A stretch of DNA of 64,000 bases from Teretinema zuelzerae (GCF_021021555.1 NZ_JAINWA010000001.1:868001-932000), one strand, 5' to 3'; counted from the stretch's first letter, positions 25,570-34,459 are shown. Program-made: numbers and translations. Notes: a model not told the origin generated them from the sequence alone.

Positions 25570-25593
25570 GGAGCCAAGTATCAAGGAGCAAGT

Positions 25594-27411
25594 ATGACGA
25601 TTAATGACATCAAGCACCCCAAAGTAAAAGCATGGGTCGAAGAAGTCGCCAAGATGTGCCAGCCCGACGACGTGTACGTTTGTGACGGATCACAGACAGA
25701 GTACGATCGTTTGATGAAGAAAATGGTTGATTCAGGTTTAGGCATTCCGCTCAAAAAACGCCCGAACAGCGTTCTGTTCCGCTCCCAACCCTCCGACGTT
25801 GCCCGTGTCGAAAACCGCACCTACATCGCCAGCAAGACCAAGGAAGCAGCTGGACCTACCAATAACTGGATCGATCCCGCAGAACTGAAGAAGACCATGA
25901 CCGGCCTCTACGCAGGCTGCATGAAGGGACGCACCATGTACGTCATTCCCTTCTCCATGGGTCCCGTCGGTTCCGACATCGCCAAGATCGGTATCGAACT
26001 TACCGACTCCGAATACGTCGTCTGCAACATGGACATCATGACCCGCGTCGGAACCAAGGTTCTCGACGTGCTCGGAACCAACGGCGAATACGTGCCCTGC
26101 CTCCACTCGGTAGGAAAGCCCCTCGCCAAGGGCGAGAGCGACAACGGACAGTGGCCCTGCGCGGACATCGACAACAAGTACATCTCCCACTTCCCCGAAG
26201 AACGAACGATCTGGTCTTACGGTTCCGGATACGGCGGAAACGCCCTCCTCGGAAAGAAGTGCTTCGCCCTCCGCATCGCTTCCGTCATCGCGAAGGAAGA
26301 AGGCTGGCTCGCCGAGCACATGCTCATCCTCAAGCTCACCAGCCCCGAAGGCAAGGTTAAGTATGTAACCGGCGCCTTCCCCTCGGCTTGCGGAAAAACC
26401 AACCTCGCGATGCTCATCCCCACCATCCCCGGATGGAAGGTTGAAACCGTCGGCGACGACATCGCCTGGATGAAGTTCGGCAAGGACGGACGCCTGTACG
26501 CGATTAACCCCGAAGCGGGATTCTTCGGAGTCGCTCCCGGAACGAACGAACAGTCCAACAAGAGCGCGATGGACTCGATCAGAAAAGACACCATCTTCAC
26601 CAACTGCGCTCTTACCGAAGATGGAGACATCTGGTGGGAACAGATCGGCTACGACGCCCCCGGCCCCCTCGTCGACTGGAAAGGCAACAAGTGGGTTCAG
26701 GACAAGGCTAACAAGGCCCAGGAACCCGCAGCTCATCCGAACGCTCGCTTCACCGCGATCGCCAAGAACTGCCCCGCCATCGCCAAAGAATGGGATGATC
26801 CCGCGGGAGTTCCCATCGACGCGATCCTCTTCGGCGGACGCCGCCCCTCGACCATTCCTCTGGTCCACCAGGCGACCAGCTGGAACCACGGCGTGTTCCT
26901 CGGCTCCATCGTTGGATCCGAAATCACCGCCGCCGCTCTCGACCTCAAGGCCGGAACAATCCGTCGCGACCCCTTCGCCATGCTTCCCTTCTGCGGATAC
27001 AACATGGGCGAATACTTCCAGCACTGGATCAACGTCGGCAAGAAGAGCACCGAGGACAAGCTCCCCAAGATCTTCTTCGTCAACTGGTTCCGCAAGACTC
27101 CGGAAGGCAAGTTCGCATGGCCCGGATACGGCGACAACAGCCGCGTTCTCGCCTGGATCTTCGACCGCTGCGAAGGCAAGGATAACGCCGTCAAGACGCA
27201 GATCGGCTGGATGCCCAAGGCAGACGCCCTCAACCTTACCGGCCTCGATGTCAGCGCCGAGATCATGAAGGACCTTCTCTCCGTAGACGTTGAAGGATGG
27301 AAGAAGGAAATCGCGGACGTCCGCGCCAACCACTATCCCAAGTTCGGCGACAAGCTCCCCAAAGAGCTCATGGCAGAAATGGAAGGACTGGAAAGCCGGC
27401 TCAATGCTTAA
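25594..27411 (+). CDS. pckG: Phosphoenolpyruvate carboxykinase (GTP)
   Basis: Interconverts oxaloacetate plus GTP with PEP, CO2 and GDP. The 605 residues match the GTP-type family, not the ATP-type. Signs: [19 protein letters not shown], the kinase loop [13 protein letters not shown] with its reactive cysteine, VGDDIAWM, the metal and nucleotide site [26 protein letters not shown], and [14 protein letters not shown]. An AAGGAG site precedes the ATG. Codon use is strongly biased to C-ending codons, suggesting high expression. In a fermentative spirochaete it probably fixes CO2 onto PEP toward succinate or balances C3/C4 pools. Monocistronic. Confidence 0.98.
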   Translation: MTINDIKHPKVKAWVEEVAKMCQPDDVYVCDGSQTEYDRLMKKMVDSGLGIPLKKRPNSVLFRSQPSDVARVENRTYIASKTKEAAGPTNNWIDPAELKKTMTGLYAGCMKGRTMYVIPFSMGPVGSDIAKIGIELTDSEYVVCNMDIMTRVGTKVLDVLGTNGEYVPCLHSVGKPLAKGESDNGQWPCADIDNKYISHFPEERTIWSYGSGYGGNALLGKKCFALRIASVIAKEEGWLAEHMLILKLTSPEGKVKYVTGAFPSACGKTNLAMLIPTIPGWKVETVGDDIAWMKFGKDGRLYAINPEAGFFGVAPGTNEQSNKSAMDSIRKDTIFTNCALTEDGDIWWEQIGYDAPGPLVDWKGNKWVQDKANKAQEPAAHPNARFTAIAKNCPAIAKEWDDPAGVPIDAILFGGRRPSTIPLVHQATSWNHGVFLGSIVGSEITAAALDLKAGTIRRDPFAMLPFCGYNMGEYFQHWINVGKKSTEDKLPKIFFVNWFRKTPEGKFAWPGYGDNSRVLAWIFDRCEGKDNAVKTQIGWMPKADALNLTGLDVSAEIMKDLLSVDVEGWKKEIADVRANHYPKFGDKLPKELMAEMEGLESRLNA

Positions 27412-27420
27412 GCATTGAGC
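27399..27420 (+). repeat. 22-nt perfect palindrome over the pckG stop codon
   Basis: GCTCAATGCTTAAGCATTGAGC reads the same on both strands and contains the pckG TAA. It is the first of three inverted repeats in a row. Confidence 0.7.
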
Positions 27421-27422
27421 TC

Positions 27423-27451
27423 GAAGAATACCGCAGATCGCGGTATTCTTC
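27423..27451 (+). repeat. 12-bp inverted repeat downstream of pckG
   Basis: GAAGAATACCGC pairs perfectly with GCGGTATTCTTC across a 5-base loop. There is no T-run, so it is more likely a 3' stability element than a terminator. Confidence 0.65.
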
Positions 27452-27491
27452 ACGCCTCAACGGCTAATCCGATTACGGCATTCTAGATGCG

Positions 27492-27527
27492 AAAGCCGCC
27501 GCGGGATAACCTGCGGCGGCTTTTTTT
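27492..27527 (+). terminator. pckG terminator
   Basis: AAAGCCGCCGCGGG pairs with CCTGCGGCGGCTTT (one G-U) around ATAA, followed by seven Ts. Confidence 0.95.
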
Positions 27528-27547
27528 ATTGCCCGGGGAGTTCTCTC

Positions 27548-27701
27548 TCAGTGGTCTTTAAGTCGTTTCTCAGTGGTCTTTAAGTCATTTATCAGTGGTC
27601 TCTAAGTCATTTGTCAGTGCACTTTAAATCGTTTGTCAGTGCACTTTAAATCGTTTGTCAGTGCACTTTAAATCGTTTGTCAGTACACTTTAAATCGACC
27701 T
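27548..27701. repeat. Seven tandem copies of a 22-bp repeat
   Basis: Units start at 27548, 27570, 27592, 27614, 27636, 27658 and 27680. The first three read TCAGTGGTCTYTAAGTCRTTTN. The last four read TCAGTRCACTTTAAATCG plus 4 bases, and copies 4-6 are identical. The array ends 4 bases before the stop codon of the minus-strand hydrolase gene. There are no unique spacers, so it is not CRISPR. The unit (TGTCAGTGCACTTTAAATCG) resembles the multiple transposase-binding repeats at ends of IS21-type elements, but no transposase gene is present. It may be a remnant or a regulatory array. Confidence 0.9.
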
Positions 27702-27705
27702 ACCA

Positions 27706-28686
27706 TCACATTCTTTTAATTCCGATCAGCAACGGCAGATGGTCCGAATATCCATTTCCTGAAAACACTTCGTACCGATACGGAACCGCGCCTTCCGTCA
27801 ATAAAGGCCCCTCGCACAACAGGGTAAACTCTTGAAAATCCCACCCATCTCCGTCCGTCAAAGACTCCGATAAAAAGCAATTGTCTATCCGTTCCCAATT
27901 TCCCTGATAATAATACGACCCTTGAGGTCCAAACGTTTGACTAAACCCGGAATCCCAAACAGAGGCATACTCTCCAAGCAGAGTAAATTCCTCACTCTGT
28001 TGATTAAAGTCCCCGCAGGCAACAACAAGAGCAAAGGGCTCGGCTTCGATCACAGACGCCATCAAGCCGGCAAGCTGGGCTTCCTGGGCCGCCCGGACGG
28101 CTGTCGACTCCAGAGAGCCGCCCTTCGACTTCCAGTGCACCGCGAATACATGGAGACGCGTCCCGCCGCAGTCGAATACGCAGTGCATAGTGGGCCTGAC
28201 CCTGACGCCCCCTGAATCGATCGTGTGAGCCCGTACCTCGATAACGGGTAGCCGCGACAAGATTCCAGTCCCGAACGCAGTTCCTTTTTCGGGATCCACG
28301 AAGATGCTCGAAACGAACCTGTTATTTCCGCCGATGCGATTGCACAGGTCTTCCAACACTGTCCGATTTTCTATTTCCTGCAACACGACGATCTCCGGCA
28401 GCCCTTTCGGGCCCTTTCCGCCTGTTTCGCCGGCTAAGTACAGAATCTCGCGAAGCCTGTCCAGCCTCGTCCCGTATTTCTCGGCGCTCCACCGGGTTTT
28501 AGCTCCGGTAAATTCTGCATATTCGCTTCCGTTCTCGTAGGGATCGAAAAAGAGCTGCGTATTCCAGCTCATGATCGTTATTCGCTCAGCCTCGCCGCCG
28601 GAACAGGAATACGGAACAGCGCAGGACGCGAAGCCGATCGACGCGAGAATAGCCCACCAGACAAAAAAAAAGTTCCGAAGCCGCAT
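27706..28686 (-). CDS. Endonuclease/exonuclease/phosphatase-family lipoprotein
   Basis: 326 residues with GGAGG before the ATG. The signal peptide ends in a lipobox-like GFASC (Cys22). The EEP fold is shown by MSWNTQLFFDPYENG, VVLQEIENR (metal-binding Glu), HVFAVHWKSKGG (catalytic His region), CGDFNQ, and the final SDHLPLLIGIK. It is therefore an exported nuclease or phosphodiesterase, perhaps used to degrade extracellular DNA or phospholipid. It is separated from the GH16 gene upstream by 112 bases and probably has its own promoter or reads through. The tandem 22-bp repeats lie directly after its stop. Confidence 0.88.
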   Translation of the reverse strand: MRLRNFFFVWWAILASIGFASCAVPYSCSGGEAERITIMSWNTQLFFDPYENGSEYAEFTGAKTRWSAEKYGTRLDRLREILYLAGETGGKGPKGLPEIVVLQEIENRTVLEDLCNRIGGNNRFVSSIFVDPEKGTAFGTGILSRLPVIEVRAHTIDSGGVRVRPTMHCVFDCGGTRLHVFAVHWKSKGGSLESTAVRAAQEAQLAGLMASVIEAEPFALVVACGDFNQQSEEFTLLGEYASVWDSGFSQTFGPQGSYYYQGNWERIDNCFLSESLTDGDGWDFQEFTLLCEGPLLTEGAVPYRYEVFSGNGYSDHLPLLIGIKRM

Positions 28687-28798
28687 AATCGCCTCCGGAA
28701 CCTATATATGATTGAATCTCCGATCCTGCCCGGCCTTAGCCGGCAAGATTACAGGAGACCTCGAAAAACTCAATATATTTTTAGAAGTCCCCTATAGT

Positions 28799-29617
28799 TT
28801 ATTCTGCTTTCTGATACACCCGCACGTAATCGATTACCATAGACGCGTCCTTCAGGTTAGCGTCGATTCCCTTCTGCCCGCCCCAGGCTCCGCCTATCGC
28901 GACGTTCATAATCAGATAATAGGGAATGTCGAAAGGCCACTCGGCGGAAGTCGCGTTCTCGTTCTCAAAAACGAAAAACGATTCTCCGTCCACGAACCAC
29001 TCGATCCTTTCGGGTGTCCAGTCTATTGCATAGGTATGGAAAGATTTCGAAACTCCGGGAACCTTGGCGTGGGCGTTCTTCTGCGTATTGATCTTGTGAT
29101 TGTACGCTTTGGTATGGATTGTCGTATGAATGATGTCCTGCTCGAAGCCAACATGTTCCATGATGTCGATTTCGCCGGAACGGGGCCAGGTGCCGTACTT
29201 ATCGTGGGTCGGCAGCATCCAGATTGCCGGCCAGGTGCCGACTCCAGAGGGAAGCTTCGCCGAAATTTCGATATAGCCGTACTGCCAGTTTGCGAGATAC
29301 TGCGTCTTGATGCGGGCGCTCGTCCACATGCCCCCGCCGTTGTTGATCGCCTTCAATGTGAGCTTGCCCTTTGAAACAAAGGAGTTCTCTCGCTTATCGG
29401 TATAATTCTGTACTTCGCCGTTGCCCCAGCCGTTTCCACCGGTCGAATAAGACCATTTCTCGGGATCGGGAGCTCCGTCTGCGTCGAATTCATCCTGCCA
29501 GACAAGGGCGTATCCTTCGGGAACCCTGGAAACAGGCTCTTTGGCGCAACCGGATACGCTGAACGCAACAACAACCGCAACCAAGGCGAACACGCCGAAA
29601 AATGCATTCTTCATCAT
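28799..29617 (-). CDS. Glycoside hydrolase family 16 lipoprotein (beta-glucanase type)
   Basis: 272 residues. The start is the ATG at 29617, 8 bases after AGGAGG; the frame is open much further upstream but overlaps ychF without a ribosome site. Signal peptide with lipobox VSGC (Cys24). GH16 hallmarks are the catalytic GEIDIMEHVG (Glu149, Asp151, Glu154) and the aromatic substrate cleft (GYIEISAKLPSGVGTWPAIWMLP, SFHTYAIDWTPERIEWFVDG, YLIMNVAIGG). Likely a beta-1,3 or beta-1,3-1,4-glucanase acting on plant, fungal or algal glucan at the cell surface. It lies 25 bases after ychF. Confidence 0.94.
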   Translation of the reverse strand: MMKNAFFGVFALVAVVVAFSVSGCAKEPVSRVPEGYALVWQDEFDADGAPDPEKWSYSTGGNGWGNGEVQNYTDKRENSFVSKGKLTLKAINNGGGMWTSARIKTQYLANWQYGYIEISAKLPSGVGTWPAIWMLPTHDKYGTWPRSGEIDIMEHVGFEQDIIHTTIHTKAYNHKINTQKNAHAKVPGVSKSFHTYAIDWTPERIEWFVDGESFFVFENENATSAEWPFDIPYYLIMNVAIGGAWGGQKGIDANLKDASMVIDYVRVYQKAE

Positions 29618-29642
29618 AAAAGCACCCTCCTGGTAAACCGTC

Positions 29643-30752
29643 TTACACGTTGAATTTAAAGAAGATGATGTCGCCGTCGGCGACGATGTATTCCTTTCCT
29701 TCCATGCGGTAGCGTCCCGCTTCGCGGATTTTCTGCTCCGTTCCATACTTGACGAAATCGTCGAAGCTGTAGACTTCGGCCTTGATGAAGCCGCGTTCAA
29801 AATCCGTATGGATGACGCCTGCGGCCTTGGGAGCGGTGTCCCCGGAATGTATCGTCCAGGCGCGGCACTCGTCTTCTCCTGCGGTGAAGTAGGTCCTGAG
29901 GCCCAGAAGGTGGTAGGCTGCCCGCGCAAGGGATGTGAGCCCGGATTCCTTCAAACCGATTTCCTCGAGAAACGCGAGCTTTTCTTCCTGACTTTCGAGA
30001 TCCGCGAGTTCTGCTTCGAATTTTCCGCAGATAACGACGACGTCCGCCCCTTCCTTCGCCGCGATCGAACGAACGGTCTCGATGTGGGCGTTGCCGTTTT
30101 TGATGCCTTCTTCGTCAACATTGCACACATACATCTGCGGCTTCATGGTGATAAGATGGCAATCGTATATCGAGGCCTTTTCCTCGTCGGAAAGATCAGC
30201 GTCCCTCGCAGCCTTGCCGTCCTGCAGCAAGGGGCGGATCTTCGCGATCGCTCCGAGCACAAGGTCGGCTTCTTTCTGCGCGTCCTTTCCCTGAACGCGG
30301 GCGGCGCGGGTCGCCCGATCTGCGCGCTTATCGACCGTATCGAGATCGGCCAGGGCAAGTTCAATATTGATGGTTTCAATGTCGCTCGCCGGATCGACTA
30401 CGTTGTTCACATGGATGATGTCCTGATTTTCAAAACAGCGGACAACCTGCGCGATGACTCCGACTTCGCGAATGTGCGAAAGGAATTGATTACCGAGGCC
30501 TTCTCCTTTCGACGCGCCCTTCACCAAACCGGCGATATCGACAAATTCGACGGCGGCAGGTATCGTTTTTTTCGGTTTGAACGCATTCGATAAATAAGCA
30601 AGCCGGTGATCGGGCACATCGACGATGCCAACGTTCGGATTGATGGTGCAGAACGGATAGTTGGCGGCTTCGGCCGGAGCGCTGGTAAGCGCAGAAAAGA
30701 TAGTCGATTTTCCGACGTTCGGAAGGCCTACGATGCCGCAGTTAATTGCCAT
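29643..30752 (-). CDS. ychF: YchF/Ola1-type ATPase
   Basis: 369 residues, close to the usual 363. Signatures: CGIVGLPNVGKSTIFSALT (P loop), DVPDHRLAYL, VDIAGLVKGASKGEGLGNQFLSHIREV (G3 region), the NVDE in place of NKxD typical of the ATP-preferring Obg subgroup, and the C-terminal TGS-like end. It binds ribosomes and is linked to stress response and leaderless mRNA selectivity in other bacteria. GGGGA precedes the ATG. The GH16 gene follows on the same strand. Confidence 0.97.
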   Translation of the reverse strand: MAINCGIVGLPNVGKSTIFSALTSAPAEAANYPFCTINPNVGIVDVPDHRLAYLSNAFKPKKTIPAAVEFVDIAGLVKGASKGEGLGNQFLSHIREVGVIAQVVRCFENQDIIHVNNVVDPASDIETINIELALADLDTVDKRADRATRAARVQGKDAQKEADLVLGAIAKIRPLLQDGKAARDADLSDEEKASIYDCHLITMKPQMYVCNVDEEGIKNGNAHIETVRSIAAKEGADVVVICGKFEAELADLESQEEKLAFLEEIGLKESGLTSLARAAYHLLGLRTYFTAGEDECRAWTIHSGDTAPKAAGVIHTDFERGFIKAEVYSFDDFVKYGTEQKIREAGRYRMEGKEYIVADGDIIFFKFNV

Positions 30753-30924
30753 AAATTCCCCATTAAAACTGATATTGTTTCATACTATACGCGATGGACG
30801 GAAACTTCAAGACAGGATATATTGATAAATAACTCACGATATCTAGAGAGACTTTACAATTACTTAAGTAACTGTTAAATTATTAAAGCTCGATGATCTC
30901 GCAACAGCTTTGGAGGTATCTCGT

Positions 30925-32016
30925 ATGGCTTTCAATCTTTCGATGTATCCGGTTTCCTACATAGCCCAATACAACCCGGCAACCGGTTCCTGGGATGAAT
31001 CCTGGTTTCAGGCCGATTCAATCACCCGCGACGCGCTCGAAGCGATGAGCGAAACCGGGAGGAACGACGTCTACGCCGCACGAAACCGCTTCCCGCTCCC
31101 TCTGGTCAATTACACCACGCAGTACGCTCTCGGCTGCTTCGAAGGCATGAAGGCATATCCTCAGAAAAACGGAACTTTGAGCATCTTCAGGCCGGACCGC
31201 AACGCGAACCGTTTCTGCAACTCCATGAAAGGCCTCTACGCGCCCGGCTTTCCCGAGGATCTGTATCTCAAGGCCTCGATCGAATTTCTCAAGAGAAACG
31301 CCGCTCTCGGCTACATTCCTTCCTATAAAAACGAGTGGGAGCAGAACGCATTCGCCTCCGCCGACGCTGTCTACGTACGGCCCTTCATGTATTCGGAAGG
31401 AGCGATCGGAGTCGGTATTTCAAAAGCGCCGTACGTAGTCATCTGCGCTACTACGGTTTCAAGCTATTTCAAAGGCGGAAACACCAAAGCGGTGATAACA
31501 GACAGGATCCGCGCGACCCCGAACGGAACCGGTTGGATCAAATGCGCCTCTAACTACGTTACCTCCGCCCTCGCGAAAAAAGAAGCTGAAGAAAAAGGTT
31601 TCATGGAAGTGATATTCCTCGACGCGGTTAACAGAAAATACATTGAGGAAGGCTCGTCCTGCAATATTTTCTTTCATCTGAAATCCGGAGAACTTGTCAC
31701 ACCGGATCTGGGAGACACGATTCTCCCCGGAATCACCCGTTCCTCGGTTATCGAACTAGCCCGCGCCGAAGGCGTAAAAGTTTCTGAGCGGCGCATCTCC
31801 ATCCAGGAAGTGTCGAAAAAATGCGTCGAATGCTTCGTCACCGGAACGGCCGCCGGAATCACCCCGATTGAAAGCATTACCTGGAAGGGCAAGGAATTCG
31901 TATTCAACGGCAGAGAGCCCGGTGAACTCGGGAAACGCCTCCAGGCAATCCTCAAGGGAACCCAGTACGGCACCGTCCCCGACACCCGCAATTGGAATGT
32001 TACCGTAACTCTGTAG
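30925..32016 (+). CDS. ilvE: Branched-chain amino acid aminotransferase
   Basis: 363 residues from the ATG at 30925, 8 bases after GGAGG; an earlier TTG overlaps that site. Fold type IV PLP enzyme: YALGCFEGMKAYPQKNGTLS, RPDRNANRF, VYVRPFMY, GTGWIKCASNY (likely PLP lysine), YIEEGSSCNIFF, LPGITRSSVIELA and CFVTGTAAGITPI. It is the long subgroup II form. It transfers amino groups between Leu/Ile/Val and 2-oxoglutarate. It stands alone with its own terminator. Confidence 0.95.
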   Translation: MAFNLSMYPVSYIAQYNPATGSWDESWFQADSITRDALEAMSETGRNDVYAARNRFPLPLVNYTTQYALGCFEGMKAYPQKNGTLSIFRPDRNANRFCNSMKGLYAPGFPEDLYLKASIEFLKRNAALGYIPSYKNEWEQNAFASADAVYVRPFMYSEGAIGVGISKAPYVVICATTVSSYFKGGNTKAVITDRIRATPNGTGWIKCASNYVTSALAKKEAEEKGFMEVIFLDAVNRKYIEEGSSCNIFFHLKSGELVTPDLGDTILPGITRSSVIELARAEGVKVSERRISIQEVSKKCVECFVTGTAAGITPIESITWKGKEFVFNGREPGELGKRLQAILKGTQYGTVPDTRNWNVTVTL

Positions 32017-32035
32017 ATTTTTTTGAATAGCATAG

Positions 32036-32064
32036 AAAAGGACCCTTACGGGTCCTTTTTTTTT
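32036..32064 (+). terminator. ilvE terminator
   Basis: AAAAGGACCC pairs with GGGTCCTTTT around TTAC, and the T-run continues. Confidence 0.95.
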
Positions 32065-32086
32065 CGTCAACGTATGTCCTTAAGAT

Positions 32087-32815
32087 TTAATACACGTCAG
32101 GCGAGGCAAGCCCTGCCCTACCGACCCCAAGTTCCGCGTTCAATGCGGCGAATGCCTCTTCGTCCATCTTTTCGATGAAGTCCTGCAGCTGCGCGCGGGT
32201 GAAATAGAGGGTAAACGCGGAAGCGGACTGAACCTTCGATCCGGATTCTACCAAATCATTCTTCATTAACGGAAAGCTCATAGTGAAATACGGAGCGCCG
32301 TCTTTGAATACATATCCAAGCTTGACCGCCGGGCGGCCTTCAGCGTTTTGAGTCATCAAGCCCCAGGTAACTGGAAAAATAAACGAGCCGTACGCGCGAT
32401 CTGCTTTCTTCGCCTCTGTATCGAGCCGTTTGTCTTGGAAATCCTGCATATACGCCGCGGCTGCTCTTCGCAGAGTCTCTCTCGCTGCCGATTCAAAATA
32501 GATATACGTCGTATTTCCCTGTAGATTTATCTTCATCACGACGCATTCGACCGAGGGAGCCCAACTGACGGCAGCGGATTTCTCGTTTACCTTTGTAAAA
32601 AAGAAATCATTAATCCCGATGGAAACAACGCCCATATCGACAGGGTCCATTTCTCCAGTTCGTATTCTCTCTTTCGCAAATCTCGATTGAGTTTTATCAG
32701 TCCCGCCGGTCGACTCGGTAACCGCGCCCGTCGCGCAGGAGCCAAAGAACAATGCCGCTACCGCGGCAAACAGCACAACGCTGGTACGACGCGTTCCTGG
32801 AATTACAACTCTCAT
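32087..32815 (-). CDS. Putative lipoprotein of unknown function
   Basis: 242 residues with an AGAGG site. Arg-rich start, hydrophobic core and lipobox FFGSCATG (Cys27). The mature part alternates strands and helices with no motif I recognise (for example GVVSIGINDFFFTKVNE, TTYIYFESAARETLRRAA, FTLYFTRAQLQDFIEKMDEE). It is probably periplasmic or surface-anchored. It is convergent with ilvE and lies downstream of the porin-like gene but beyond that gene's terminator. Confidence 0.75.
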   Translation of the reverse strand: MRVVIPGTRRTSVVLFAAVAALFFGSCATGAVTESTGGTDKTQSRFAKERIRTGEMDPVDMGVVSIGINDFFFTKVNEKSAAVSWAPSVECVVMKINLQGNTTYIYFESAARETLRRAAAAYMQDFQDKRLDTEAKKADRAYGSFIFPVTWGLMTQNAEGRPAVKLGYVFKDGAPYFTMSFPLMKNDLVESGSKVQSASAFTLYFTRAQLQDFIEKMDEEAFAALNAELGVGRAGLASPDVY

Positions 32816-32882
32816 TCGATTCTACCTCTGTATCAATATGCTTTATTTTAGGAAACAACAGTATACACTGTTCGCTACACTC

Positions 32883-32943
32883 TTTTTTTGCATTTGAACT
32901 TACATTAGCGCGCGTTAATCCCGTTAGTTCAAATACAAAAAAA
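32883..32943. repeat. 18-bp inverted repeat with 25-base loop
   Basis: TTTTTTTGCATTTGAACT (32883-32900) pairs with AGTTCAAATACAAAAAAA (32926-32943), with a single G-U. The right arm merges with the A-run of the porin terminator. It lies between two minus-strand genes. Confidence 0.75.
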
Positions 32944-32970
32944 GCCCTTCCGCTATCGGAAGGGCTTTCG
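32937..32970 (-). terminator. Terminator of the porin-like gene
   Basis: Read on the minus strand, AAAGCCCTTCCG pairs with CGGAAGGGCTTT around a 4-base loop and runs into seven Ts. Confidence 0.93.
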
Positions 32971-33007
32971 CTTAGACTATACCGCTTTCGCGCTACAGTC
33001 TATCAGC

Positions 33008-33991
33008 TTAGAACCAGTACTCTGCGAAGATGGGGAGATACATGGTCTTGGAAAGGGTCTTGTAAGCAAAACCGAACTTTGCATAACCATTGCTGTATCC
33101 GAGCTTTCCATATCCACCGATCTGTACATCAGAATCAACACCTGAACCATTGTTGAATCCGCCTTCAACGCCTACAGCGAGAGGAGCGGCAACAACGTAT
33201 TCAGCCTGGCCGGCAACGGCGAGGTACATGTCGTCTGCAAGCACAACTTTGGTGCGAGCGGTGATTCCGAGGTTTTCAACTCCGCTGTACTTAAGTCCAG
33301 CAGCGATGGAAGTGTCGTTTGCTTCGCCGAGAGCGATCTTGGCACCGGCGTCCACGAGGAGGTTCTCAACAGCGGTAAGAGCGAAGGCAATCTGAACCAT
33401 GGAAGCATCGTCAGCGGCAGAACCGAGGTACTGTGCGCGGATGTGACCCATGTCGGCGATTACGTATCCGGCGCCGAGCTGGATGTTCTTCATAGCATCT
33501 TCAGTGAGTGATCCGCTGCCATCGAGAGCGGCACCAATGTACACGCCTTCCATGGGGGTTACGTCGATCTGGAGACCTTTTCCGGGATTGAAGCGCTTGA
33601 AGATATCGTCTTCACCGCCGGCTGATTCGAGCTCGAAAGCGCCGAAATCGCCGATCTTTCCGCGGAGAACGTCCTGCTGAACGCGTCCAACCTGGAACTG
33701 GAACATTTCATTTACTTTCACCCAGATTTTGGCCTGATCGCCGACTCCGAGAGTGCCGCCGTTGGAATCAACGTTAAGGTTGAAACCGACATTGTCGGAT
33801 GAACCGGAGAAGTTCACGCCGACGCGGCTTCCGCCAGCCCATGAGGGACCGGTGCCAACAACGGCATCAGCACCATCAACAGAAACGTAAGGAATGTAAC
33901 CGGAACGTCCCCAACCACCAACATTGACTTCGGCAAAAGCGGCTCCGCCGACTACGGCGAGAGCGGTAAGAATTGCAAGAGCTTTCTTCAT
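33008..33991 (-). CDS. Porin-like outer-membrane beta-barrel protein
   Basis: 327 residues, AAGGAGG before the ATG. Clear signal peptide (MKKALAILTALAVVGGAAFA). The mature part is made of alternating Gly- and aromatic-containing strands (VNVGGWGRSGYIPYV, FQFQVGRVQQDVL, LQIDVTPMEGVYIGAAL, YAKFGFAYKTL). It ends with a terminal Phe (AEYWF), the usual BAM recognition signal for barrels. A strong promoter, strong ribosome site and terminator suggest an abundant protein, plausibly the major porin. No specific family is assigned. Confidence 0.85.
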   Translation of the reverse strand: MKKALAILTALAVVGGAAFAEVNVGGWGRSGYIPYVSVDGADAVVGTGPSWAGGSRVGVNFSGSSDNVGFNLNVDSNGGTLGVGDQAKIWVKVNEMFQFQVGRVQQDVLRGKIGDFGAFELESAGGEDDIFKRFNPGKGLQIDVTPMEGVYIGAALDGSGSLTEDAMKNIQLGAGYVIADMGHIRAQYLGSAADDASMVQIAFALTAVENLLVDAGAKIALGEANDTSIAAGLKYSGVENLGITARTKVVLADDMYLAVAGQAEYVVAAPLAVGVEGGFNNGSGVDSDVQIGGYGKLGYSNGYAKFGFAYKTLSKTMYLPIFAEYWF

Positions 33992-34064
33992 TTAAGAATT
34001 TCCTCCTTAAAGTATCGGAACAAACAAACCAACGGTTTGCCGTACTGTCCCTATCTTTTCAGTT

Positions 34065-34093
34065 AGTATACCTGTGCTTTTTTTGCTAGTCAA
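34065..34093 (-). promoter_or_regulatory. Strong promoter of the porin-like gene
   Basis: On the minus strand TTGACT (34093-34088), 17-base spacer, TATACT (34070-34065). It gives a leader of about 65 nt. Confidence 0.8.
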
Positions 34094-34144
34094 GTTTTTT
34101 TTAACATAATCACAAGCTTTAAACGACAAAATCTAACAGTTTTG

Positions 34145-34459
34145 TCATTTATATGTTTTAATGTACGCGATGCAGGCAAGAATGAAAAATACGATAGAAA
34201 GATTTTCAGAAATGAGAGTAGCGGCCGGAATGCCCAATACAAGAATTTTATTTCCCGGGAAAAGACCCAGAACGCGAAGCGAATTATAGAGCGTTCCCGC
34301 ATATGAAGAAAGGATGCCGACAATCACGAACACCCAATACAGGCTCCGCGTGCGGGTCCAGGAAAGAATCGCGAAAAAGGACGCGACCGCGCCTAACGCA
34401 AGCCGCACCAACAGGCTCACCGCCGCCGCGTCGTCGAAAAAAAAGGAAGCATCCATCAT
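34145..34459 (-). CDS. Small membrane protein of unknown function
   Basis: 104 residues. The ATG at 34459 overlaps the TGA of the gene before it (ATGA), so the two are translated together. Three hydrophobic segments are visible: VSLLVRLALGAVASFFAILSW, LYWVFVIVGILSSYAG and LISENLSIVFFILACIAYI. The ends are short and polar. I recognise no family. Its tight coupling to the aminotransferase-like protein suggests a shared function. Confidence 0.75.
   Translation of the reverse strand: MMDASFFFDDAAAVSLLVRLALGAVASFFAILSWTRTRSLYWVFVIVGILSSYAGTLYNSLRVLGLFPGNKILVLGIPAATLISENLSIVFFILACIAYIKTYK

Noticed and set aside
25542-25593. Riboswitch in the pckG leader
   Set aside because: The leader is only about 45 nt with a single 8-bp hairpin, too short for any known riboswitch class.
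25738-27453. 571-residue open frame on the minus strand
   Set aside because: Antisense to pckG. Strong codon bias of pckG removes stop codons from the opposite strand. No domain is recognisable.
27548-27701. CRISPR array
   Set aside because: The 22-bp units are directly adjacent with no spacers, and no cas gene is present.
29618-29929. N-terminal extension of the GH16 protein by 104 residues
   Set aside because: It overlaps ychF in another frame and is Ser/Pro/Thr-rich noise. The ATG at 29617 has AGGAGG and begins a proper lipoprotein signal peptide.
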